DNA of 5,057 nucleotides. It comes from Bacillota bacterium. Its GTDB lineage: Bacteria; Bacillota; Clostridia; Peptostreptococcales; Anaerovoracaceae. Below, one piece after another: positions 1-5,057 of this stretch. Positions within the stretch are counted from its first letter, which is position 1. Each line of letters starts with the position of its first letter. Location: contig JAFZRG010000251.1 of NCBI GenBank assembly GCA_017619985.1, positions 1 through 5,057 on the forward strand, in the 5' to 3' direction. A program made the translations under genes and the position numbers. The notes under the pieces are model-generated. The model worked only from the letters and a program-made list of their open reading frames with translations. It was not told the origin of the DNA and made no database searches.

Positions 1-1
1 C

Positions 2-1843
2 ACGATGAACTATCTGGTCAGCGGCACCACCTACGAGCTGGAAGTCGGCGCCAACACCATCGACTCCCTCGTAGAGAACGACACCTTCGGCAACATCGTA
101 CCCTGCGCAGCCGAGAGCTGGGAAGAAAGTGACGACGGTCTGACCTGGACCTTCCACCTGAGACCCGGCCAGCACTGGTACGACAAGGACGGAAACGAAA
201 TGGCACCCGTCACCGCGAACGACTACGTAGCCGCAGCCCGCTATGTCTGCGACTCCGCCAACGACTGCGGCAACAGCTATCTGATGGACGAATGGCTCGT
301 GAACGCCACCGAGCTGCTGGAATACACCGCTGCCAAGCTGGTAGCCGTGGAACAGGGCACCGAGGGCGAAGACGACGAATACGTCTATGACGCGGACGGC
401 AAGATCTACGAGATCACCGAAGACGGCTATGAAGAAATGGCCGAAGTCAAACCCGAGGATCTGGGCGTCGTCGCAGTGGACGACCTCACTCTCGAGTATC
501 ATCTGTGCAAGCCCCGTCCGTACTTCCCGACCGTTCTGCAGTTCGGCACCTACTGGCCCGCACCCGCGGAACTGCTCGGACAGCTCGGCGCGGACTACGG
601 TCTGGACAACGAGTCCATGTGGTTCAACGGCGCTTACATCCTGCAGGTCGCTCAGCCCCAGCAGAAGAGAGTCTACGTGAAGAACGAGAACAACTGGGAT
701 GCCGAACACATCTACATCGAGCGCATCGAAGAGACCTACAACCAGGAAGCTGCGACGCTGGCTCCCGAAATGTTCCTCAGAGGCGAAGTCGATTCCGCTT
801 CCATCGGTTCCGATATCGTAGCCGACTGGCTGGCTGACCCCGAGAAGAGCAACATGGTCTGCACGAGCCGCATCGTGGGCGACTACTCCTACTTCTTCGG
901 CTTCAACTTCGAACCGAAGTTCGACGAGCAGTATGAACCCGAGAACTGGGTCAAGGCAGTCAACTGCGAAGACTTCCGTCAGTGCATCTTCCACGCCATC
1001 GACAGAGAAGCGTACCTGACCGCGAAGTATCCCGGCGACGATCCGCACATGCACATGATCAACACCATCACGCCGCTCGGCTTCTCCACCTACAACGGCA
1101 AGGACTATGTCAACTACGGCGGTCTGGCCAAGTACACCGCGGGCGACAGCTTCAACGAAGCGCTGGCCCTGGAGTACAAGGAGAAGGCAAAGGCTGAACT
1201 CGAAGCAGAAGGCGCGACCTTCCCGATCAAGATGCCCATCAACTACAACCCGAGCTCCACGACCTGGGGCAACTGCACTGTCGTTCTCGAGCAGCAGCTC
1301 GAAGACCTGCTGGGTTCCGACTTCATCGACATCATCGTCGTCGAATTCTCCGGCAACTCCTTCCTGAACGAGACCAGAAGATGCGGCAACTACGCCATCC
1401 AGGAACTGAACTGGGGCGCCGACTTCATGGATCCCGAGACCTGGGCCGACCCGTTCGACAGAAAGAACTCCTACAACTTCTTCTGCCACGACACCCTCGA
1501 CTACAGAGTATTCCAGGATACCAAGTCCGACGAGACCAACGCTCTCATCGATGAGTACTACAGACTGTGCGACTACGCCCGTACCTGCGTCGACGACTTC
1601 GACGAAAGATACGAAGCGTTCGCGGCAGCCGAATCCTTCTATCTCGATCACGCGATCGTGGTTCCCGGCTTCATCTCCGGCGGTTCCTACCAGGCCACGA
1701 AGCTGAACGGCTTCGAAGGCCAGTACGCCATGATGGGCCAGTCCTCCAGCAGATACAAGGGACAGCACGTCTACAACGAGGCGATGTCTCAGGAAATGTA
1801 CGAAGAGCAGTACGAAGCATGGCTCAACGCTCTCGGCCAGTAA
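2..1843 (+). CDS. oppA: Family 5 extracellular substrate-binding protein of an oligopeptide-type ABC importer (5' partial)
   Basis: The product is the ligand-capturing subunit of an Opp/Dpp importer, expected to be a membrane-anchored lipoprotein outside the cell. The reading frame is open from base 2 and ends at TAA 1841-1843. The ATG at 5-7 is almost certainly internal: only four bases precede it, and the protein begins directly in the SBP_bac_5 core, so the signal peptide and N-terminal segment lie upstream. Counting that Met as 1, the family signature AESW..SDDGLTWTFHLR is at 36-53. The segment PVTANDYVAAARYV (68-81) and WFNGAYIL (206-213, the usual 'GTGPY/NGAY' position) also match the family. 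So do FRQCIFHAIDREAY (324-337) and WGADFMDPETWADPF (470-484), as in pneumococcal AliA/AliB-like proteins. Oddities are 12 cysteines, an acidic insertion (116-151) and strong use of AGA for Arg. Peptides are the likeliest ligand, but some family 5 proteins bind oligosaccharides, nickel or other solutes. The family call is firm; the ligand is not known. Confidence 0.95.
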   Translation, partial: TMNYLVSGTTYELEVGANTIDSLVENDTFGNIVPCAAESWEESDDGLTWTFHLRPGQHWYDKDGNEMAPVTANDYVAAARYVCDSANDCGNSYLMDEWLVNATELLEYTAAKLVAVEQGTEGEDDEYVYDADGKIYEITEDGYEEMAEVKPEDLGVVAVDDLTLEYHLCKPRPYFPTVLQFGTYWPAPAELLGQLGADYGLDNESMWFNGAYILQVAQPQQKRVYVKNENNWDAEHIYIERIEETYNQEAATLAPEMFLRGEVDSASIGSDIVADWLADPEKSNMVCTSRIVGDYSYFFGFNFEPKFDEQYEPENWVKAVNCEDFRQCIFHAIDREAYLTAKYPGDDPHMHMINTITPLGFSTYNGKDYVNYGGLAKYTAGDSFNEALALEYKEKAKAELEAEGATFPIKMPINYNPSSTTWGNCTVVLEQQLEDLLGSDFIDIIVVEFSGNSFLNETRRCGNYAIQELNWGADFMDPETWADPFDRKNSYNFFCHDTLDYRVFQDTKSDETNALIDEYYRLCDYARTCVDDFDERYEAFAAAESFYLDHAIVVPGFISGGSYQATKLNGFEGQYAMMGQSSSRYKGQHVYNEAMSQEMYEEQYEAWLNALGQ

Positions 1844-1885
1844 TCCATTCCCTTCCCTGAAGGACAAATCACATCATCCATTCGT

Positions 1886-1927
1886 AAGCGGCTCTGCTGC
1901 CAGGCACGGCGCGGAGCCGCTTTCCTT
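1886..1927 (+). terminator. Hairpin between SBP gene and oppB, likely partial terminator or mRNA-stabilising stem
   Basis: AAGCGGCTC (1886-1894) is perfectly complementary to GAGCCGCTT (1914-1922). The stem extends inward by a T-G wobble and two GC pairs (1895-1897 with 1911-1913). After a single bulged T (1898) come three more GC pairs (1899-1901 with 1908-1910), closing on the 6-base loop AGGCAC. The tail TTTCCTTATCTTC is pyrimidine-rich but not a clean T run. A leaky intrinsic terminator, or a 3' stabiliser of the SBP message, is therefore more likely than a full stop. It sits 42 bases after the SBP stop codon and 32 bases before the oppB start. Such placement is common where a binding protein must outnumber its permease. 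The hairpin is seen directly; the function is inferred. Confidence 0.75.
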
Positions 1928-1941
1928 ATCTTCATCAAGTG

Positions 1942-1947
1942 AAGGAG
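1942..1947 (+). promoter_or_regulatory. Ribosome binding site of oppB, supporting its GTG start
   Basis: AAGGAG ends seven bases before GTG 1955. This spacing decides the start: the first residues (MLKYSIKRLA) then match the usual basic N-terminus just before the first membrane helix of OppB/DppB proteins. The next in-frame ATG (2042) would delete that helix. Confidence 0.88.
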
Positions 1948-1954
1948 ACGAAAC

Positions 1955-2896
1955 GTGCTAAAGTATTCGATCAAACGTCTTGCACGGTCCCTCGTCACGC
2001 TGGTCATCCTCATCACCATCGTGTTCGCCCTGCTTCGCTTCATGCCGGAAGAAGGATACTTCAACAATTACGAGAAGATGTCTCCGGCGCAGATCGAACT
2101 GGGCCTGATCAAAATGGGTCTGAAAGATCCTCTTTACGTGCAGGTCGTGCGTTTTATCGGCAATCTCCTGAAGGGGGACCTCGGCGTATCCTACCGGTAC
2201 CGGGTCAACACCCCCATCGCCAGGATCATTGCTCCGAAGATCGCGATCTCGGCTAAACTCGGCATCATCTGCATGGTGCTCAGCCTTCCGCTCGGTCTTG
2301 CTCTCGGCGTGCTCATGGCGCGCTACAAGGGCAAGTTCTGGGACAAACTGGGCAACGCGTACATCGTGTTCATCCAGGCAGTTCCGAACGCGGTCTACTT
2401 CATCTTCATCCAACTGTACGGTTCGACCTGGCTGAAGATCCCCATGCTTTACAACGAAAACGACTGGCGGACACTCATCCTGCCCACCATTTCCCTTGCC
2501 CTCCCCTCCATCTCCAGCTACGCCATGTGGCTGCGCCGGTACATGGTGGACGAGACGAACAAGGACTATATCAAACTCGCCCGCGCCAAGGGCGTGCCGA
2601 ACACCACCATCTGGTTCCGGCACGTGTTCCGCAACGCGGTCGTACCCATCGTCAACCTCATTCCGGGGTCGCTGCTCATGACCATCTCGGGTTCCATCTA
2701 CACGGAATCCTTCTATTCGATACCGGGCATGGGCGGGCTCCTGGTGGACGTCATCAAGCGCCAGGACAACAACATGGTCATGGTGCTCGTGGTGCTGTTC
2801 GCGGCGGTCGGCGTCGTCGGCCTGCTGCTGGGCGACATCGCGATGGCGATCGTTGACCCGCGCATCAGCTTTACGAAGAAGGAGGGATCGAGATGA
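1955..2896 (+). CDS. oppB: Oligopeptide-type ABC transporter permease, OppB/DppB family
   Basis: This is one of the two membrane-spanning subunits that form the translocation channel in the cytoplasmic membrane. At 313 aa with a GTG start it is of normal family length. The N-terminus (RLARSLVTLVILITIVFALLR) is the typical first helix at about 11-29. It is followed by the OppB-type loop segment GLKDPLYVQVVRFIGNLLKGDLG (55-77), which leads into the permease domain. Further helices are at about 98-121, 133-155, 173-192, 230-250 and 275-298. The cytoplasmic EAA loop that contacts the ATPase is DYIKLARAKGV...FRHVFRNAVVP (204-231). ESFYSIPGMGGL (251-262) and the C-terminal VDPRI (300-304) are also family hallmarks. 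The stop overlaps the oppC start as ATGA, so the two are probably translationally coupled, consistent with the 1:1 subunits of these importers. Arg codons are almost all CGN, unlike the SBP gene. Family assignment is firm; Dpp versus Opp specificity is not resolved. Confidence 0.96.
   Translation: MLKYSIKRLARSLVTLVILITIVFALLRFMPEEGYFNNYEKMSPAQIELGLIKMGLKDPLYVQVVRFIGNLLKGDLGVSYRYRVNTPIARIIAPKIAISAKLGIICMVLSLPLGLALGVLMARYKGKFWDKLGNAYIVFIQAVPNAVYFIFIQLYGSTWLKIPMLYNENDWRTLILPTISLALPSISSYAMWLRRYMVDETNKDYIKLARAKGVPNTTIWFRHVFRNAVVPIVNLIPGSLLMTISGSIYTESFYSIPGMGGLLVDVIKRQDNNMVMVLVVLFAAVGVVGLLLGDIAMAIVDPRISFTKKEGSR
2879..2885 (+). promoter_or_regulatory. Ribosome binding site of oppC inside the end of oppB
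   Basis: AAGGAGG ends seven bases before ATG 2893. It lies within the last codons of oppB, where it encodes the KKEG tail. A perfect site plus the ATGA overlap indicates that oppC can be loaded both by re-initiation and independently. Confidence 0.88.
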
Positions 2897-4590
2897 GCAA
2901 ATATTCCCCTTCTGAACGGATCACGAAGAAACTGGTCGACGCGCAGGAAGAATTCCTCAGGAAGCACGGCATCCTGGCAGACACCCTGATGGAGGACAAC
3001 CTGAACGAAGAGCAGATCGCAGGTCTGGACAAAGACCTGTTCGGCCTGGCCATCGTGGACGAGAGTGAAGCCGAACGCACAGGCTACTCCAACTATTCCT
3101 ACTGGGGTTCCACCGTGCGCATGTTCTTCAAGAACAAAGTGGCGGTCTTCAACCTGATCGTCATGCTGGTGCTCGTGCTGTTCACGTTCATCCAGCCCCA
3201 CCTTCCGAACCAGTTCGATCCGAACCTGGTCAATTACTACGATTCCAAGGCCGTATGGTACGTCGTGGAAGACGACGGCGCCTATACGATGGACGGCATG
3301 AAGCGCACGCAGGGCGACTACGCGGTCACCCCGAAGGATACCGAGATCCTGGCCTACATCCAGACGCCCGCCTCCTGGGGCACCCCGGAGTGCTTCGTCT
3401 ACGACAGGGACGGCAGGGAGACGCAGGTGACAGCCACCGCGGATCCCGCCAACAAAGGCTGGTATTACTGCCTGCTGAAGAAGGACGCGCCGAACCTCGC
3501 CATCATGTCCGAGGACCACACGAAGAGCACGTTCTACGACGCCGTGTGGCTGACCGTGACCGGGGACAAGAACATCGTCAACTGCTCCTCCGTTAAGCTG
3601 ACGAAGGGCGAGCTGATCGAGAACGTCCCCGCCGGCAAGAGCCTCGTGTACGTGAACGCCCCGGCGAGCTGGGGCACGCCGAAGGTCAAGGTGCAGGGCT
3701 CCATGGGATCCTCCAGCGCGGAATTCATCCAGGTCAAGCCCGTCGACGGCGAAGACGGATGGTATTACGGGTTCTTCCCCACCGAGAAGAATACCCTCAT
3801 CCTGAGCTCTGAAGACGGCAGCCAGAAAGGCATGAACCGCGCGACCGCGACGATCGGCCTTCCCGAGGAAGCGAAGATCGTCAAGGGCTTTATCGAAAAC
3901 AAGCAGCCCAACAAGGTGTTCTGGTTCGGCACGAACGACATCGGCCAGGATCTGTGGTCCCGCATGTGGACCGGTACGAGGACGTCGCTGTTCATCGGCA
4001 TCGTCGTCGCGGCCATCGAAGCCGTCGTCGGCATCCTGGCGGGCCTGCTGTGGGGCTACGTACGCAAGCTGGACTTCCTGTTCACCGAGATGTACAACCT
4101 CATCGACAACATCCCGAGCACGATCGTCCTGATGCTGGCGGCCTACGTCATGCGGCCGGGCATCAAGACCATCATCATCGCCATGAGCATCACGCGCTGG
4201 ATCGGCCTGGCGCGGTTCATCCGCAACCAGGTGCTGATCATCCGCGACCGCGACTTCAACCTCGCGTCCCGCTGCCTGGGCACGCCCACGAGCCGGGTCA
4301 TCACGAGGAACCTGCTGCCGCAGATGGTGTCCGTCGTCATGCTGCGCATGGCGCTGGCCATCCCCGGCGCCATCGGTTCGGAAGTGTTCCTGTCCTACAT
4401 CGGGCTCGGCCTTCCCATCTCGATCCCGTCGCTGGGCAACCTGGTCAACAAGGGCCGCACGATGATGATGGCGCCTACCCTGCGCTATCAGCTGTTCATC
4501 CCGGCCATCATCCTGTCCATCATCACCATCTGCTTCTATCTGGTGGGCAACGCCTTCTCGGACGCCGCCGACCCGAAGAACCACGTATAG
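2893..4590 (+). CDS. oppC: OppC/DppC-family ABC transporter permease with a large extracytoplasmic insertion
   Basis: This is the second channel-forming subunit, partner of OppB. At 565 aa it is much longer than the usual 300 or so. An N-terminal cytoplasmic tail of about 80 residues, ending in the family segment YSNYSYW...RMFFKNK, precedes helix 1 (about 83-100). Ordinary OppC proteins then have a short outer loop. Here about 220 extra residues (roughly 113-337) intervene and contain two similar beta-rich repeats (about 152-225 and 250-325). The standard domain resumes with FWFGTNDIGQDLWSRMWTGTRTSL (343-366). Helices follow at about 366-388, 408-420, 425-440, 478-500 and 534-552. The EAA loop that touches the ATPase is LASRCLGTPTSRVITRNLLPQ (457-477), and VFLSYIGLGLP (498-508) and DAADPKNH (557-564) are typical C-terminal features. 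The core is intact, so the protein should work as a permease. The insertion may dock the binding protein, bind glycans or contact the cell wall; none of these is shown by the sequence. Confidence 0.95.
   Translation: MSKYSPSERITKKLVDAQEEFLRKHGILADTLMEDNLNEEQIAGLDKDLFGLAIVDESEAERTGYSNYSYWGSTVRMFFKNKVAVFNLIVMLVLVLFTFIQPHLPNQFDPNLVNYYDSKAVWYVVEDDGAYTMDGMKRTQGDYAVTPKDTEILAYIQTPASWGTPECFVYDRDGRETQVTATADPANKGWYYCLLKKDAPNLAIMSEDHTKSTFYDAVWLTVTGDKNIVNCSSVKLTKGELIENVPAGKSLVYVNAPASWGTPKVKVQGSMGSSSAEFIQVKPVDGEDGWYYGFFPTEKNTLILSSEDGSQKGMNRATATIGLPEEAKIVKGFIENKQPNKVFWFGTNDIGQDLWSRMWTGTRTSLFIGIVVAAIEAVVGILAGLLWGYVRKLDFLFTEMYNLIDNIPSTIVLMLAAYVMRPGIKTIIIAMSITRWIGLARFIRNQVLIIRDRDFNLASRCLGTPTSRVITRNLLPQMVSVVMLRMALAIPGAIGSEVFLSYIGLGLPISIPSLGNLVNKGRTMMMAPTLRYQLFIPAIILSIITICFYLVGNAFSDAADPKNHV
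3346..3567 (+). repeat. Protein repeat A in the OppC insertion, CBM26-like
   Basis: Residues about 152-225 of OppC. The order of elements is a strand with an alternating pattern (ILAYIQTP), then ASWGTP, a strand reading CFVYD, then KGWYYCLL, NLAIMSED and the closing strand AVWLTVTG. This succession (aromatic strand, SWGTP, VYxxD, GWY, hydrophobic-plus-acidic turn, final TV strand) is like starch-binding module 26. The WPG motif that normally lies between the second strand and GWY is absent. Two cysteines (167, 192), not shared with repeat B, could pair. Domain similarity is judged by eye from remembered family patterns. Confidence 0.6.
3640..3867 (+). repeat. Protein repeat B in the OppC insertion, CBM26-like
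   Basis: Residues about 250-325 of OppC, placed 98-100 residues after repeat A. Shared columns include L and Y of the first strand, PASWGTP (257-263 versus 159-165), GWYY (289-292 versus 189-192) and SED (306-308 versus 206-208). The end, TLILSSEDGSQ followed by ATATIG, resembles the IFN-G-Q-T-DLTV end of CBM26 modules. At least 19 of about 72 aligned positions agree, so the repeats have diverged well beyond a recent duplication. Like repeat A it lacks the WPG motif. Confidence 0.6.
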
Positions 4591-4598
4591 AAAGGAGG
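4591..4598 (+). promoter_or_regulatory. Ribosome binding site of oppD
   Basis: AAAGGAGG begins immediately after the oppC stop codon and ends ten bases before ATG 4609. The whole gap between oppC and oppD is 18 bases, leaving no room for a promoter, so oppD belongs to the same transcript. Confidence 0.88.
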
Positions 4599-4608
4599 CT
4601 GAGAGAAA

Positions 4609-5057
4609 ATGCTTAACAACGGAGATCTCATTCTTTCCGTCAAAGACCTGCACGTCAAATTCAGCCTCCGCGGCAAGGTGCTGAACGCCATCCGGGGCAT
4701 CTCCCTGGACCTGTACAAAGGCGAAGCGCTTGCCATCGTAGGCGAATCCGGCTCGGGCAAATCCGTGCTGACGAAGAACTTCATCGGCCTGCTCGACAAG
4801 AATGGCTGGGTCGATTCCGGCGAGATCTGGTACTACGGCCTGGAAAGCGGTCCCGTGGATCTCGCGAAGTTCAAGACCGAAGAGGACTGGCAGGGCTTCC
4901 GGGGCAAGCAGGTCGCCATGGTCATGCAGGACCCGATGACCTCGCTCAACCCGCTGAAGACCATAGGCTGGCAGATCGAAGAGGCCCTGAGGCTCCACCA
5001 GGGGCTGCAGGGCGAAGCGGCCAGAAACAAGGCCGTCGAGATCCTGTCCGACGTCGG
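4609..5057 (+). CDS. oppD: Oligopeptide-type ABC transporter ATP-binding protein, OppD/DppD family (3' partial)
   Basis: This is the cytoplasmic ATPase that powers import through OppB/OppC. The first 149 codons plus two bases are present with no stop before the window edge; full-length proteins are usually around 330 aa. The start LILSVKDLHVKF (7-18) is the standard first strand, and VLNAIRGISLDLYKGE (24-39) precedes the nucleotide-binding loop. Walker A is GESGSGKS (45-52), with Lys51 the expected phosphate ligand. The Q-loop is VMQDPMTSLNPLKTIGWQI (105-123), with Gln107. This MQDPMTSLNP form is characteristic of the OppD/OppF group. The ABC signature, Walker B and the C-terminal oligopeptide-transporter domain lie beyond the window. 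OppD is preferred over OppF because it directly follows oppC and because the spacing and insert between Walker A and the Q-loop fit OppD. It should be followed by oppF. Confidence 0.95.
   Translation, partial: MLNNGDLILSVKDLHVKFSLRGKVLNAIRGISLDLYKGEALAIVGESGSGKSVLTKNFIGLLDKNGWVDSGEIWYYGLESGPVDLAKFKTEEDWQGFRGKQVAMVMQDPMTSLNPLKTIGWQIEEALRLHQGLQGEAARNKAVEILSDV

Larger units (their letters stand above)
1844..1954 (+). other. Intergenic region between SBP gene and oppB
   Basis: This 111-base gap is the only substantial non-coding stretch in the window. It holds one strong hairpin (1886-1922) with a pyrimidine-rich tail and the oppB Shine-Dalgarno sequence. I see no convincing -35/-10 promoter pair, no operator-like palindrome other than the hairpin, and no small ORF with a ribosome binding site. 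This supports oppB being transcribed by read-through from the SBP gene, although a weak promoter cannot be excluded by eye. Confidence 0.7.

Noticed and set aside
5..7. ATG at base 5 as the true start of the SBP gene
   Set aside because: There is no room for a ribosome binding site, and the protein would lack a signal peptide and the first part of the SBP fold. The frame stays open to the window edge.
1844..1954. A separate promoter for oppBCD
   Set aside because: No pair of -35 and -10 boxes with proper spacing could be found by eye. The only clear elements are the hairpin and the Shine-Dalgarno sequence.
1958..2623. 221-codon minus-strand open frame opposite oppB
   Set aside because: Same kind of antisense shadow: biased composition, no recognisable domain, and it lies entirely opposite a well-supported gene.
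3376..3682. A recent DNA-level duplication within oppC
   Set aside because: The two copies share short matches such as CTGGGGCAC around the SWGTP codons but differ widely elsewhere, so the repeat is an old protein-level one.
3346..3867. Calling the system a starch or maltodextrin transporter because of the CBM26-like repeats
   Set aside because: OppB, OppC core, OppD and the SBP all belong to the peptide-type importer group, and the repeats lack the usual WPG motif. The substrate cannot be read from this window.
3954..4616. 220-codon + strand frame overlapping the end of oppC
   Set aside because: It encodes an Arg/His/Pro-rich product without domain features and runs through the conserved permease core of oppC in another frame.
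2713..4998. Very long open frame (761 codons) on the minus strand opposite oppC and the ends of oppB and oppD
   Set aside because: Its product is a run of His, Asp, Arg, Gln and Val low-complexity sequence with no domain, as expected from the antisense of GC-rich membrane-protein genes with C/G third positions. The + strand genes have clear family motifs, stops and ribosome binding sites.

Overview
The window is one co-directional stretch on the + strand and holds most of an Opp/Dpp-type ABC importer operon. In order it contains a family 5 substrate-binding protein (SBP, OppA-like, 5' end outside the window), a short intergenic region with a strong hairpin, permease OppB, an unusually long permease OppC, and the first 149 codons of the ATPase OppD, cut by the window edge. 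An OppF-type second ATPase would be expected just downstream but is not visible. There is no RNA gene, CRISPR array, insertion sequence or phage gene.

Organism: the DNA is GC-rich with strong C/G preference at third codon positions. Each gene start that can be seen has a near-perfect Shine-Dalgarno sequence (AAGGAG, AAGGAGG, AAAGGAGG). The proteins most resemble, from memory, the Opp systems of Clostridia (Bacillota) from gut or rumen. This suggests a GC-rich clostridial anaerobe. The placement is inference and a genus cannot be named.

Layout: 2-1843 SBP (partial); 1844-1954 intergenic, with a hairpin at 1886-1922; 1955-2896 oppB (GTG start); 2893-4590 oppC (ATGA overlap with oppB); 4609-5057 oppD (partial). 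The SBP would capture the ligand outside the cell. OppB and OppC form the membrane channel, and OppD (with an expected OppF) hydrolyses ATP. The hairpin after the SBP gene fits the usual arrangement in which the binding protein is made in excess over the membrane parts.

The most unusual item is OppC. At 565 aa it is far longer than the usual 300 or so. The excess is mainly an insertion of about 220 residues in the first extracytoplasmic loop. The insertion carries two tandem repeats (shared PASWGTP, GWYY and SED signatures) that look like CBM26-type starch-binding modules but lack that family's usual WPG motif. Other points worth a look are the SBP's 12 cysteines, including three CX5C pairs, an acidic insertion in the SBP, and a sharp difference in arginine codon choice between the SBP gene (11 of 17 AGA) and the permease genes (1 of 40 AGA).
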